A DNA stretch of 44,373 bases, from assembly GCA_029255605.1 (NCBI GenBank), contig JANLJF010000067.1, forward strand, positions 1 to 44,373, written 5' to 3'. Each line of letters starts with the position of its first letter. The first letter of the stretch is position 1. The stretch is from Azovibrio restrictus. GTDB taxonomy: Bacteria > Bacteroidota > Bacteroidia > Chitinophagales > Chitinophagaceae. The notes under the pieces were generated by a model, which was not told where the DNA came from, did not search any database, and was given only the letters and a program-made list of their open reading frames with translations. Shown piece after piece: positions 33,831 to 40,927 of the stretch. Both the position numbers and the translations under genes were made by a program.

Positions 33831-34989
33831 GCGCCCTTGTTTTAAGATAAGCAAAACCAATAGCACCGGCCACTACAGAAGCACCTATAATAGCCACTTT
33901 GGCTACTATCTGTGTTTGTGCATCGCTAAAGGCAAGCGTGGCCATGAAGATAGACATGGTAAAACCAATGCCGGCTATCATACCCATACCTAGCACATGC
34001 CTACGGTTGATACCATCCGGAAGCGTAGCCATCTTCATGCGTATGGCCAGTATACTGAAGAGGTAGATGCCTATGGGCTTGCCTAATACGAGCCCCATAA
34101 AAATACCGTGATGCACCAGCGAAGAAAATACACTGCTAAAATCTGAAGGCAGCAGGATGGCTGTATTGGCTAATGCAAAAAGTGGCAGGATGATGAAATT
34201 GACCGGATCGTGCAGGGCATGCTCCAGTTCCTCTACTTTATGCATCGGTATTGTAAACGCTAATAATACACCTGCAATGGTAGCATGTATGCCGGAATTG
34301 AATACGAAATACCAAAGCACGATGCCGAAAAAGAAAAAGATGTAATAGTGTTTCACTTTGGCAGCATTCAACAATGCCAGCAGGAATACGATGCCCAGTG
34401 CTATAAATAGATATATCCATTGAATATCCTGCGCATAGAAGATGGCAATGGTGAGAATACCACCGAGATCATCTATAATGGCAAGAGCGGTAAGGAAGAT
34501 GCGCAGTGACAACGGCGCACGCTTGCCCAGCAATGACAACACACCCAAAGAAAAGGCGATATCGGTAGCCATGGGGATGCCCCAGCCGCGTGCAAAAGGT
34601 GTACCACCACACCATATGGTATATATAAGCGCTGGCACTACCATGCCGCCCAATGCTGCGATAGCCGGCAGCATAGCTTTCTTTGTCGTATTCAATTCAC
34701 CAACCAGCAGTTCACGTTTTATTTCAAGCCCTACAAGGAAGAAGAAAACCGCCATCAGGGCATCGTTGATGAGATGCAGTACGGTATGCGGCAAATGCAG
34801 CTCAGGCACGGGCATATGAAGCTCTCGCTCCCAGAAATGTATATAAGAAGGCCCCCAACCGGTATTGCTGATAATGAGTGATATAAGTGTACAGCATATC
34901 AATGTAATACCTACTGCACGGCTGTCATGAATGAATTCTAAAACGGGAGAGATGATACCCTTCCTAATAATATTCCCTATCCTGTTCAT
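33814..34989 (-). CDS. nhaA: Na+/H+ antiporter NhaA
   Basis: Exchanges internal Na+ for external protons across the inner membrane. The ion-binding aspartates are present: TDIAFSLGV (Asp143) and ALAIIDDLGG (Asp173, Asp174), matching E. coli Asp133, 163 and 164. Twelve helices are expected in 392 residues. The longer frame to 35076 adds 29 residues without family similarity; I use the ATG that gives MNRIGNIIRK. Confidence 0.95.
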   Translation of the reverse strand: MNRIGNIIRKGIISPVLEFIHDSRAVGITLICCTLISLIISNTGWGPSYIHFWERELHMPVPELHLPHTVLHLINDALMAVFFFLVGLEIKRELLVGELNTTKKAMLPAIAALGGMVVPALIYTIWCGGTPFARGWGIPMATDIAFSLGVLSLLGKRAPLSLRIFLTALAIIDDLGGILTIAIFYAQDIQWIYLFIALGIVFLLALLNAAKVKHYYIFFFFGIVLWYFVFNSGIHATIAGVLLAFTIPMHKVEELEHALHDPVNFIILPLFALANTAILLPSDFSSVFSSLVHHGIFMGLVLGKPIGIYLFSILAIRMKMATLPDGINRRHVLGMGMIAGIGFTMSIFMATLAFSDAQTQIVAKVAIIGASVVAGAIGFAYLKTRALKTLR

Positions 34990-35103
34990 GGCGTAAATAT
35001 ACCCGAAATAAAAAACAGTATTTCTACGCAGTACGACATCAGAGAGGTTATGTAAGTTTAACAAGCCGTAATACATACGCAGGTATCTTTGCGGCCGGTT
35101 GCT

Positions 35104-35338
35104 ATGAGTTATAAAGTAAGTGATATGATATTAGCAAAAGAAACTGCTTATATAGACCTTATAATAGGCGGGCATACACATGCGTTTTTAGATAATCCGG
35201 TGGCGATGACCAACAAAGCCGGAAAGCAAACCCTGATGATGCAGGCAGATGGGGAATTATGTTTTCAGCAACGAAAAAAGTGCCAAACTTTTCAAAGGCC
35301 AATCTGTAATTGTGAACAAACAAACAATAGCGGATTGA
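35104..35338 (+). pseudogene. Remnant of a 5'-nucleotidase/metallophosphatase
   Basis: The frame from 35104 reads MSYKVSDMILAKETAYIDLI and then IGGHTHAFLDNPVAMTNKAGKQ, which is the C-terminal third of a UshA-like 5'-nucleotidase metallophosphatase domain (the GGHTH metal-binding motif is intact). After the GKQTLMMQADG segment the frame is lost. The next piece of the family (YVFSNEKSAKLFKGQSVIVN) continues in the +1 frame from 35258 to a stop at 35336-35338. The N-terminal two thirds of the gene are missing and there is a frameshift, so this is a decayed gene. A TATCTTTG -7 box (35084-35091) sits just in front. Confidence 0.75.
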
Positions 35339-35576
35339 TTTTTTTTTTCAACAAAATGTTAGGAATTTCGTCGTCCTGCTTTAGGAAAAATAAAGCATAG
35401 CAATAACCCTGTGATAGTTGATTTGAGAGGGGCCGGAATACTTAACTGAAACTGGTAATGTGGTGTTAAAAATATATATCCCGTTGTGCGTGAAGCTATC
35501 GGGGCTAAATATTCGTCGCTCTACGATTACCGTATTTAAAAAATTGGTGTTAACTTGATGAACGAGTAGCCAAACT

Positions 35577-37055
35577 ATGGATAACAACCTTTACGATACT
35601 TCTAATAAAATATTCAATGAAGCGGAGGCTGCGTGGGATAAGTGCCTGAACATTATCAAAGATAATGTGAACTGGCGCACATTCCAGACGTGGTTTGAAC
35701 CCATAAAGGCTGTTGGTCTTGAAAATAATATACTTACCCTGCAGGTTCCCAGTCAATTTTTTTACGAGTGGCTGGAAGAGCACTATGTAGAACTGCTGGG
35801 TAAAACCATCAAGCGTGTGCTGGGCAAAGAAGGACGCCTGGAATACCGCATACTGATGGAAAGCAGTTCGAACCAGCGCAACCCGGCATCTATCAACATG
35901 CCCGGCAGCACTTATAACAAGCCTGCTAAAGACAACAACTATGTGGATATGCCCATGAAATGGGACGATCCGCACAATATTAAAACACCATATGCCATAC
36001 CGGGCCTGAAGCGCATGCAGATAGACCCGCAGCTGAATGCCAACTATACATTTGAAAACTATGTAGAAGGCGACTGTAACCGTGTGGCCCGCAGTGCAGG
36101 CCAGCACGTGGCACAGAAGCCCGGCGCTACGGCCTTCAACCCGCTGGTAATATTTGGTGGTGTAGGCTGGGGTAAAACCCACCTGATACAGGCCATTGGC
36201 AATGAAGTGCGCAGGTTGCACCCCAACAAAGCCGTGCTGTATGTAAGCGCAGAGAAATTCATCAACCAGTTCATAGAGCACTCTAAGAACAACGAAGTAA
36301 ATGACTTCATCCACTTCTACCAACTGATAGATGTGCTGATAGTAGATGATGTGCACCTGCTGGTACCGGCGGTAAAAACACAGGATGTGTTCTTTGCCAT
36401 CTTCAACCACCTGCACCAGAGCGGTAAGCAGATAATACTGACCAGCGATACCCCACCCAAAGACATGGAAGGTATGCAGGAACGTCTGCTGAGCCGTTTC
36501 CGCTGGGGACTGAATACGGATATACAAGCACCTGACTTTGAAACCCGCCAGCAGATACTGCAGGTGAAGATGAGGCAGGAAGGCCTGGATATACCGGAAG
36601 ATGTAGTGAAGTATGTAGCCTACAACGTACAAAGCAATGTACGTGAGCTGGAAGGTGCACTGATAGCCCTGTTTGCACAGGCTACGCTGAACAAGAAAGA
36701 AATAGACATCGACCTGGCGAAGCGTGTGATGAAGAACTTTGTGAAAACATCGGCACGCGAACTGACCATCGAGAACATACAGAAAATGGTGTGCGATTAC
36801 TTCCACCTGCCATATGACAGGCTGCTGGCTAAAACCCGCAAGCGCGAAGTAGTACAGGCCCGCCAGATAACGATGTACCTGGCTAAGAAATTTACCAAGA
36901 GCTCGCTGAAAAACATTGGCGAACACTTTGGCGGTTTCGACCATACTACGGTTATCCACTCCTGCCAAACGGTAGAAAACCTGATGGATACCGATACCGA
37001 GTATAAAGAACATATGCTGGAACTGCAGCAGAAAGTGCAGCTGGCCAGCATCTAA
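35577..37055 (+). CDS. dnaA: Chromosomal replication initiator DnaA
   Basis: Binds DnaA boxes at oriC and unwinds the origin. Domain I (about 15-85, WRTFQTWFEPI) and a linker precede the AAA+ domain: Walker A GGVGWGKT (194-201), Walker B VLIVDD (253-258) and the RFRWG arginine region. Domain IV is the C-terminal DNA-binding domain. Two positions differ from the usual sequence: Walker A has Trp198 where Leu is common, and the DNA-recognition motif GGFDHTTV (452-459) has Phe454 where Arg is common. No repeated TTATCCACA-type boxes are visible in the 240 bases upstream or just downstream. Length 492 is normal. Confidence 0.96.
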   Translation: MDNNLYDTSNKIFNEAEAAWDKCLNIIKDNVNWRTFQTWFEPIKAVGLENNILTLQVPSQFFYEWLEEHYVELLGKTIKRVLGKEGRLEYRILMESSSNQRNPASINMPGSTYNKPAKDNNYVDMPMKWDDPHNIKTPYAIPGLKRMQIDPQLNANYTFENYVEGDCNRVARSAGQHVAQKPGATAFNPLVIFGGVGWGKTHLIQAIGNEVRRLHPNKAVLYVSAEKFINQFIEHSKNNEVNDFIHFYQLIDVLIVDDVHLLVPAVKTQDVFFAIFNHLHQSGKQIILTSDTPPKDMEGMQERLLSRFRWGLNTDIQAPDFETRQQILQVKMRQEGLDIPEDVVKYVAYNVQSNVRELEGALIALFAQATLNKKEIDIDLAKRVMKNFVKTSARELTIENIQKMVCDYFHLPYDRLLAKTRKREVVQARQITMYLAKKFTKSSLKNIGEHFGGFDHTTVIHSCQTVENLMDTDTEYKEHMLELQQKVQLASI

Positions 37056-37079
37056 ACCAACCATTTTACTACATTATAC

Positions 37080-37108
37080 ATCCCCGGTACACAACCGGGG
37101 ATTTTTTA
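37080..37108 (+). terminator. Intrinsic terminator of dnaA
   Basis: ATCCCCGGT and ACCGGGGAT form a nine-bp stem with loop ACACA, followed by TTTTTATTTT. It lies 24 bases after the dnaA stop. Confidence 0.9.
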
Positions 37109-37204
37109 TTTTCAAAAAAATACAGCTCTGCGCCAAGGCTTTGGGAAGATGCGTCGTCTTTATTAGTAAACCACATTCTTAATACTATTTAAAACGACGA
37201 TTGT

Positions 37205-38011
37205 ATGAAAACCAGAATTCTGTTTGCACTGCTGCTGGGAGCCAGCTTATGGGTAGGATGCGATAAAGCACAGCATTTAAAAAACCCTGCTTCACAAAAG
37301 GAAAGCCACAATAAGCCACCTAAAGGCGATGATTCAACCCCATGTGACAGTGTTGCCTGCACCATGCAGTTTGAGCAAGTGCACCTGCAGGTTTTAGATG
37401 CAAGTGGTGCACCGGTAATATTGGATGCATTTCATACCGAAGACATGGCGGGTGCTACATTGCCGGCCAACCTGTATGAATACGATAATCATAACAAGGC
37501 TTATGTAGTATTTAACGACAACTGGGTGCCCGGCCATCAAAACAGCACAACTACGGTTCGTTTTGTAGGCTTTAAGAATGGTGCAAAAGTTGTTCAGGAA
37601 GATTATAACATCAGTACAGACTGCTGCCATATATCTAAAACATCTGGCAAAAACCGCGTAGTATTATCACCTAACGGTGAATGTGATGGCGTTGTATGCA
37701 CCATGCAATTTGAGCAAGTGCGCCTGCAGGTTTTAGATGCGGGTGGTGCACCGGTAACATTGGATGCATTTCATACCGAAGATATGACGGGTGCTAAATT
37801 GCCCACGAGCTTGTATGAATACGATGATTATACAAAGTCTTATGTAGTATTTAACGACAGTTGGGCACCCGGCCATCAAAACAGCACGACTACGGTTCGC
37901 TTTGTAGGTTTTAAGAGTGGTACAAAAGTTGTTCAGGAAGATTATAGCATCAGTACAGACTGCTGCCATATATCTAAAACATCCGGTAAAGACCGCGTAG
38001 TATTGCCATAG
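37205..38011 (+). CDS. Lipoprotein with two recent tandem domain copies
   Basis: A 268-residue lipoprotein: signal MKTRILFALLLGASLWVGC, lipidation at Cys19, a polar linker, then two nearly identical domains of 113 residues (339-bp repeat unit). Each runs from the CTMQFEQV segment, through VLDA-GAP-DAFHTEDM, VVFND-W-PGHQNSTTTVRFVGFK, to TDCCHISKTSGK-RVVL. Four cysteines per unit (C-x-C at the start, CC near the end) may form disulfides. The sequence resembles bacterial surface Ig-like or cystatin-like folds but I do not recognise a family. No operon partner overlaps it; an ECF sigma factor follows after 77 bases. Confidence 0.85.
   Translation: MKTRILFALLLGASLWVGCDKAQHLKNPASQKESHNKPPKGDDSTPCDSVACTMQFEQVHLQVLDASGAPVILDAFHTEDMAGATLPANLYEYDNHNKAYVVFNDNWVPGHQNSTTTVRFVGFKNGAKVVQEDYNISTDCCHISKTSGKNRVVLSPNGECDGVVCTMQFEQVRLQVLDAGGAPVTLDAFHTEDMTGAKLPTSLYEYDDYTKSYVVFNDSWAPGHQNSTTTVRFVGFKSGTKVVQEDYSISTDCCHISKTSGKDRVVLP
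37349..38011 (+). repeat. 339-bp tandem duplication inside the lipoprotein gene
   Basis: Unit 1 spans about 37349-37687 and unit 2 about 37688-38011. The shared word GCACCATGCA starts at 37359 in the first and 37698 in the second. Most substitutions are synonymous or conservative, so the duplication is young or is kept similar by gene conversion. Confidence 0.8.
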
Positions 38012-38088
38012 TAGTACTACGAAGAACTACCATACCGGCAGCATGCAAATGCAGCCGGTTTTTGTACATTAAGCGCAAGTAGCTCCCA

Positions 38089-38658
38089 ATGCCCGTATTA
38101 ACAGACCAGGAAATAATAGCAGGATGTAAAGCCCAGGACAGGAAGGTGCAAGCCGGCCTGTACAGGCAATACTATAGCGACTTTCTGAAGATATGTATGC
38201 GCTATGCTACCAACCAGCAAGATGCTGAGCAGTGGATGAACGACGGGTTTTACAAAATATTTACACGGATAGAACAATACAGGGGTGATGGTTCTTTTGA
38301 GGGATGGATGAAACGCATATTGGTGCATACCTGCCTGGATAATGTGAAGCATGTGATGCGCAAGCAAGGTGACAGATATATGGAAATAGACGACGTAAAA
38401 GCCCAGCAAGTGATGGCCGCACATAGCGACAATGCCATACAGCAAATAGGATTTAAAGAATTGGTTCACACCATACAAGCATTGCCCGCCATGCATAAAA
38501 CCGTTTTCAACCTGTTTGTATTTGACGGGTATTCGCACAAAGAAATTGCACAGCTATTGAACATTAAAGAAGGCACATCGTACTGGTATGTAAACCAGGC
38601 AAGGGAACTACTAAAACAGAGACTATCGGCTAACGTTTCAAAAAACGGTGCGCTATGA
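38089..38658 (+). CDS. ECF-family RNA polymerase sigma factor
   Basis: A 189-residue alternative sigma factor. Region 2 (about 25-95) contains LYRQYYSDFLKICMRY, the DGFYKIFTRIEQYRGDGSFEGWMKRI core (with a GWMKRI turn) and NVKHVMRK. Region 4 (about 130-180) has the ALPAMHKTVFNLFVFDGYSHKEIAQLL helix-turn-helix with a YSHKEIAQLLNI recognition helix. It ends in an ATGA overlap with the next gene, its probable regulator. It would redirect RNA polymerase to a small set of envelope genes. Confidence 0.9.
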   Translation: MPVLTDQEIIAGCKAQDRKVQAGLYRQYYSDFLKICMRYATNQQDAEQWMNDGFYKIFTRIEQYRGDGSFEGWMKRILVHTCLDNVKHVMRKQGDRYMEIDDVKAQQVMAAHSDNAIQQIGFKELVHTIQALPAMHKTVFNLFVFDGYSHKEIAQLLNIKEGTSYWYVNQARELLKQRLSANVSKNGAL

Positions 38659-39770
38659 CCAATAATGAATTTGATACCTCGTTACAAAAAATAGCATCGG
38701 AGGAGATACTGCCATTCGATGAGCGCAACTGGGAATTGCTGAAGGCAAGGCTTGATGAAAAACCTAACCGTACAGCACTTTTCTTCCTAATACCTTTCAG
38801 CGCTAAACAGTGGGCTACCGCCGCATGCCTTGCTTTGAGCCTTGGCGCAGGCATCTGGCATTTTTCAGGCAACAAAACAAATGTGCCTGTCGTTACTGTG
38901 GCAGAGAAAAAACAGGCACCATCAATCATGCCTGCACCTGTCGTTACAATACACGATACTAACAATAGCATTACGAATACCGCTGTGGTTGCCCGTAAGC
39001 AAAACATACCGCACAGCCCTACCCTATTGCACAAAAGCAGTAGCCTTGATGCAGATACCAACACACCTGACCGCGCGCTGCCCACACCAACAATGCAAAA
39101 GGGCGATGACATGGCAATTAACGGTGTACCGAAACCTAACACCAAGCAACAGCAGCCCTTACCATTTAATGATTACTATGAGCCGAAAACTGATAAAGGC
39201 ATGAGCCTTTCCATTAACGGAGGTTTTGCTTTCCAGAACAGAAATAACATTGCTGCAGGAGTAACGGTACGCAATCGTGTAAGCCGTACCATTTCTATAG
39301 AAACCAACCTTCGCTACATACAGGGACAACAAGGGATACCTTTTAAAAACGAGAAGATAACAGAAGTACCACGTGTAGTAACTACAGATACCGGCAGCGT
39401 TATGGAAATACACCGGCAGGTAGAAACATGGTATGAACAACACAGCCGCAGCACCCCATACCTGCAGTTAAACCCTGCTGTAAACATTAAGCTGCATAAG
39501 AAAATAAATAGCAGCATAGGGCTGGATGTGCAGAAGATATTGGTAGCCAACAGCACACTGGCATCGTGGAATGAAAGGCTGGCATTGGAATCGAAAAAGA
39601 TACCTGAGGTGGACCCCGGTGTGGTGCTGAACATTAATTATTCGCTTACCAAAAGGATAGGCTGTGGTGTGGCCTACAGGGAAAGTATGCTGAACCTGGG
39701 GACTGGTAACATAAAGTATATCAACCGTGATTACTTTATGATACAACTGCAGTATGCTATTATAAGGTAG
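38655..39770 (+). CDS. Anti-sigma-like membrane protein with barrel-type C-terminus
   Basis: A 371-residue protein overlapping the sigma gene by ATGA. Residues 1-55 are cytoplasmic (SEEILPFDERNWELLKARLD), then there is one helix (about 55-75, AKQWATAACLALSLGAGIWH) and a Thr/Pro-rich periplasmic linker (80-180). A beta-rich C-terminus follows with alternating strands (LSINGGFAFQNRNNIAAGVT, TISIETNLRYIQG, GVVLNINYSLTKRIGCGVAY) ending YFMIQLQYAIIR. The end looks like an outer-membrane barrel half while the N-terminus is an inner-membrane anchor, as seen in Bacteroidota sigma/anti-sigma pairs. It likely holds the sigma factor at the membrane. Mechanism unproven. Confidence 0.7.
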   Translation: MTNNEFDTSLQKIASEEILPFDERNWELLKARLDEKPNRTALFFLIPFSAKQWATAACLALSLGAGIWHFSGNKTNVPVVTVAEKKQAPSIMPAPVVTIHDTNNSITNTAVVARKQNIPHSPTLLHKSSSLDADTNTPDRALPTPTMQKGDDMAINGVPKPNTKQQQPLPFNDYYEPKTDKGMSLSINGGFAFQNRNNIAAGVTVRNRVSRTISIETNLRYIQGQQGIPFKNEKITEVPRVVTTDTGSVMEIHRQVETWYEQHSRSTPYLQLNPAVNIKLHKKINSSIGLDVQKILVANSTLASWNERLALESKKIPEVDPGVVLNINYSLTKRIGCGVAYRESMLNLGTGNIKYINRDYFMIQLQYAIIR

Positions 39771-39838
39771 TATTAGCAGCATCATTTATTAAATAAAAAA
39801 TAATACAGCTATAGCCTGAATTGTGAGACAAAAATGTT

Positions 39839-39867
39839 TTGTTATTCCGTTATTACTATTATCTTTG
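39839..39867 (+). promoter_or_regulatory. Promoter of the tRNA-Ser/tRNA-Pro unit
   Basis: TTG (39839-39841), an 18-nt spacer and TATCTTTG (39860-39867), an exact TAnnTTTG match. Transcription would begin near 39874, about 65 nt before the first tRNA. The sequence between is C/T/G-mixed with no gene. Confidence 0.75.
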
Positions 39868-39938
39868 CAGTCCTTTGAGAGAAGGCCATAATAAGTTCTT
39901 ACGCCTCAGCAAGCTACGTTTTGCGGGCTAAAAATACA

Positions 39939-40027
39939 GGTGAGGTGGGTGAGTGGCCGAAACCAACAGTTTGCTAAACTGTCGTACGGGTCAAACCGTA
40001 CCGCGGGTTCGAATCCCGCCCTCACCG
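39939..40027 (+). tRNA. tRNA-Ser (GCU anticodon)
   Basis: An 89-nt class II tRNA with a long variable arm. The acceptor stem pairs GGTGAGG with CCTCACC and the discriminator is G. The anticodon stem is ACAGT/ACTGT with loop TTGCTAA, anticodon GCU, reading AGC/AGU. The variable arm is GTACGGG...CCGTAC and the T-arm GCGGGTTCGAATCCCGC. The 3' CCA is not encoded. Confidence 0.95.
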
Positions 40028-40037
40028 CTTTAAAAAC

Positions 40038-40057
40038 ATTGACAGTTTACTGTCAAT
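40038..40057 (+). other. Perfect hairpin between the two tRNA genes
   Basis: ATTGACAG, TTTA loop, CTGTCAAT: an eight-bp perfect stem ten bases after the tRNA-Ser 3' end. It lacks a T run, so it is better explained as an RNA-processing or protective structure than as a terminator. Confidence 0.5.
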
Positions 40058-40066
40058 AACCGGGTT

Positions 40067-40140
40067 CGGGAAGTAGCGCAGGCCGGTAGCGCATCTGGTT
40101 TGGGACCAGGGGGTCGCAGGTTCGAATCCTGTCTTCCCGA
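40067..40140 (+). tRNA. tRNA-Pro (UGG anticodon)
   Basis: A 74-nt tRNA. Acceptor arms CGGGAAG and CTTCCCG pair, discriminator A. The anticodon stem TCTGG/CCAGG carries loop TTTGGGA, anticodon UGG. The D-arm begins AGCGCAGGCCGGTAGCGC and the T-arm has GCAGGTTCGAATCCTGT. CCA is not encoded. Together with tRNA-Ser it forms one transcription unit. Confidence 0.95.
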
Positions 40141-40143
40141 CAC

Positions 40144-40180
40144 AAATACCACTTGAGAAATCGAGTGGTATTTTTATTTT
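40144..40180. terminator. Terminator after the tRNA unit
   Basis: AATACCACTTGA and TCGAGTGGTATT pair around a GAAA loop, followed by TTTATTTT. It ends the tRNA transcript and, because it lies 3' of the minus-strand gene ending at 40202, could also serve it. Confidence 0.85.
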
Positions 40181-40201
40181 GTACCGAATGTATAATCGAG
40201 G

Positions 40202-40897
40202 TTAGCATATCAATAGCAACCTAAGCTGCCCATCTTCTTCCGGTGCGCGATGAAGGCAAGGTGGCACCTTACTTTCAGGATGATCTACCGCTAACCTCCA
40301 CATATGGCCGAGGCCTAAACTGATTGGCTGTGCACCGGGCATAGCCTGGTAGTGCAAGTCGAAGAAATGCTCTGTTAAGAAAGCTTCGAAACCTTCATCT
40401 GCTCCATCGTATAACTGCCTAAGCTGATTACGTATATCGGGAACAAGTATTTTTTGAACGCCTTGTTCGTTAGGCAATATCTCACTGGATGCACCATAAT
40501 AGGTACATAAAAAAGTATCGGCTGGTATGGGAGAACGGTCTACATGAAAAGAATAGACATCCGCTGGAAAAAGCGGGAAGGTATCATCCCTATCATAATG
40601 GCTAATGACATTAAGCACCGGAGATGCGCCGTGGGCTTTCAGCAACTCCAGGTCCTTTAAAAGAATATTGTGTGCCAGCTGTCCTTGCGCACTCAATTGA
40701 AGCTTATGAAGCTCTTCCGGTTCGACCTCTGTTATATTTCCGCTTAACGTTATCTTTTGAACGATCTCGGAAAAATCACCTGTTAGTTCACGCGTCCAAC
40801 ATATTGCATTCACCTCACCACTGAATGGCGTAGCAACAAGTTCCTGAAAACTGGTTACGTACCGTATATGCTTTTCAACAGGAGGTGCATCTGCCAT
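40202..40897 (-). CDS. DUF1826 domain-containing protein
   Basis: A 231-residue protein with the DUF1826 patterns: FHVDRSPIPADTFLCTYYGAS (about 133-153), the histidine/aspartate pair that could bind a metal, ILPNEQGVQKIL, and the C-terminal HRAPEEDGQLRLLLIC. The family has a cupin- or oxygenase-like appearance but no assigned reaction. It ends shortly before the tRNA terminator and begins 31 bases downstream of the helicase stop. It may be in one transcript with the helicase. Confidence 0.8.
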   Translation of the reverse strand: MADAPPVEKHIRYVTSFQELVATPFSGEVNAICWTRELTGDFSEIVQKITLSGNITEVEPEELHKLQLSAQGQLAHNILLKDLELLKAHGASPVLNVISHYDRDDTFPLFPADVYSFHVDRSPIPADTFLCTYYGASSEILPNEQGVQKILVPDIRNQLRQLYDGADEGFEAFLTEHFFDLHYQAMPGAQPISLGLGHMWRLAVDHPESKVPPCLHRAPEEDGQLRLLLIC

Positions 40898-40927
40898 GTG
40901 ATGTAAGTTTAAAATTCTTTACAACGT

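Noticed and set aside
35339-35576. Possible oriC between the 5'-nucleotidase remnant and dnaA
   Set aside because: I found no cluster of TTATCCACA-like boxes or AT-rich 13-mers here.
35550-37064. 504-codon minus-strand frame covering dnaA
   Set aside because: Antisense shadow of dnaA produced by its codon use; no recognisable protein pattern and no promoter.
39874-39938. Small RNA or leader gene before tRNA-Ser
   Set aside because: The 65-nt stretch between the promoter and the tRNA shows no strong hairpin or reading frame; it is probably just the trimmed 5' leader.
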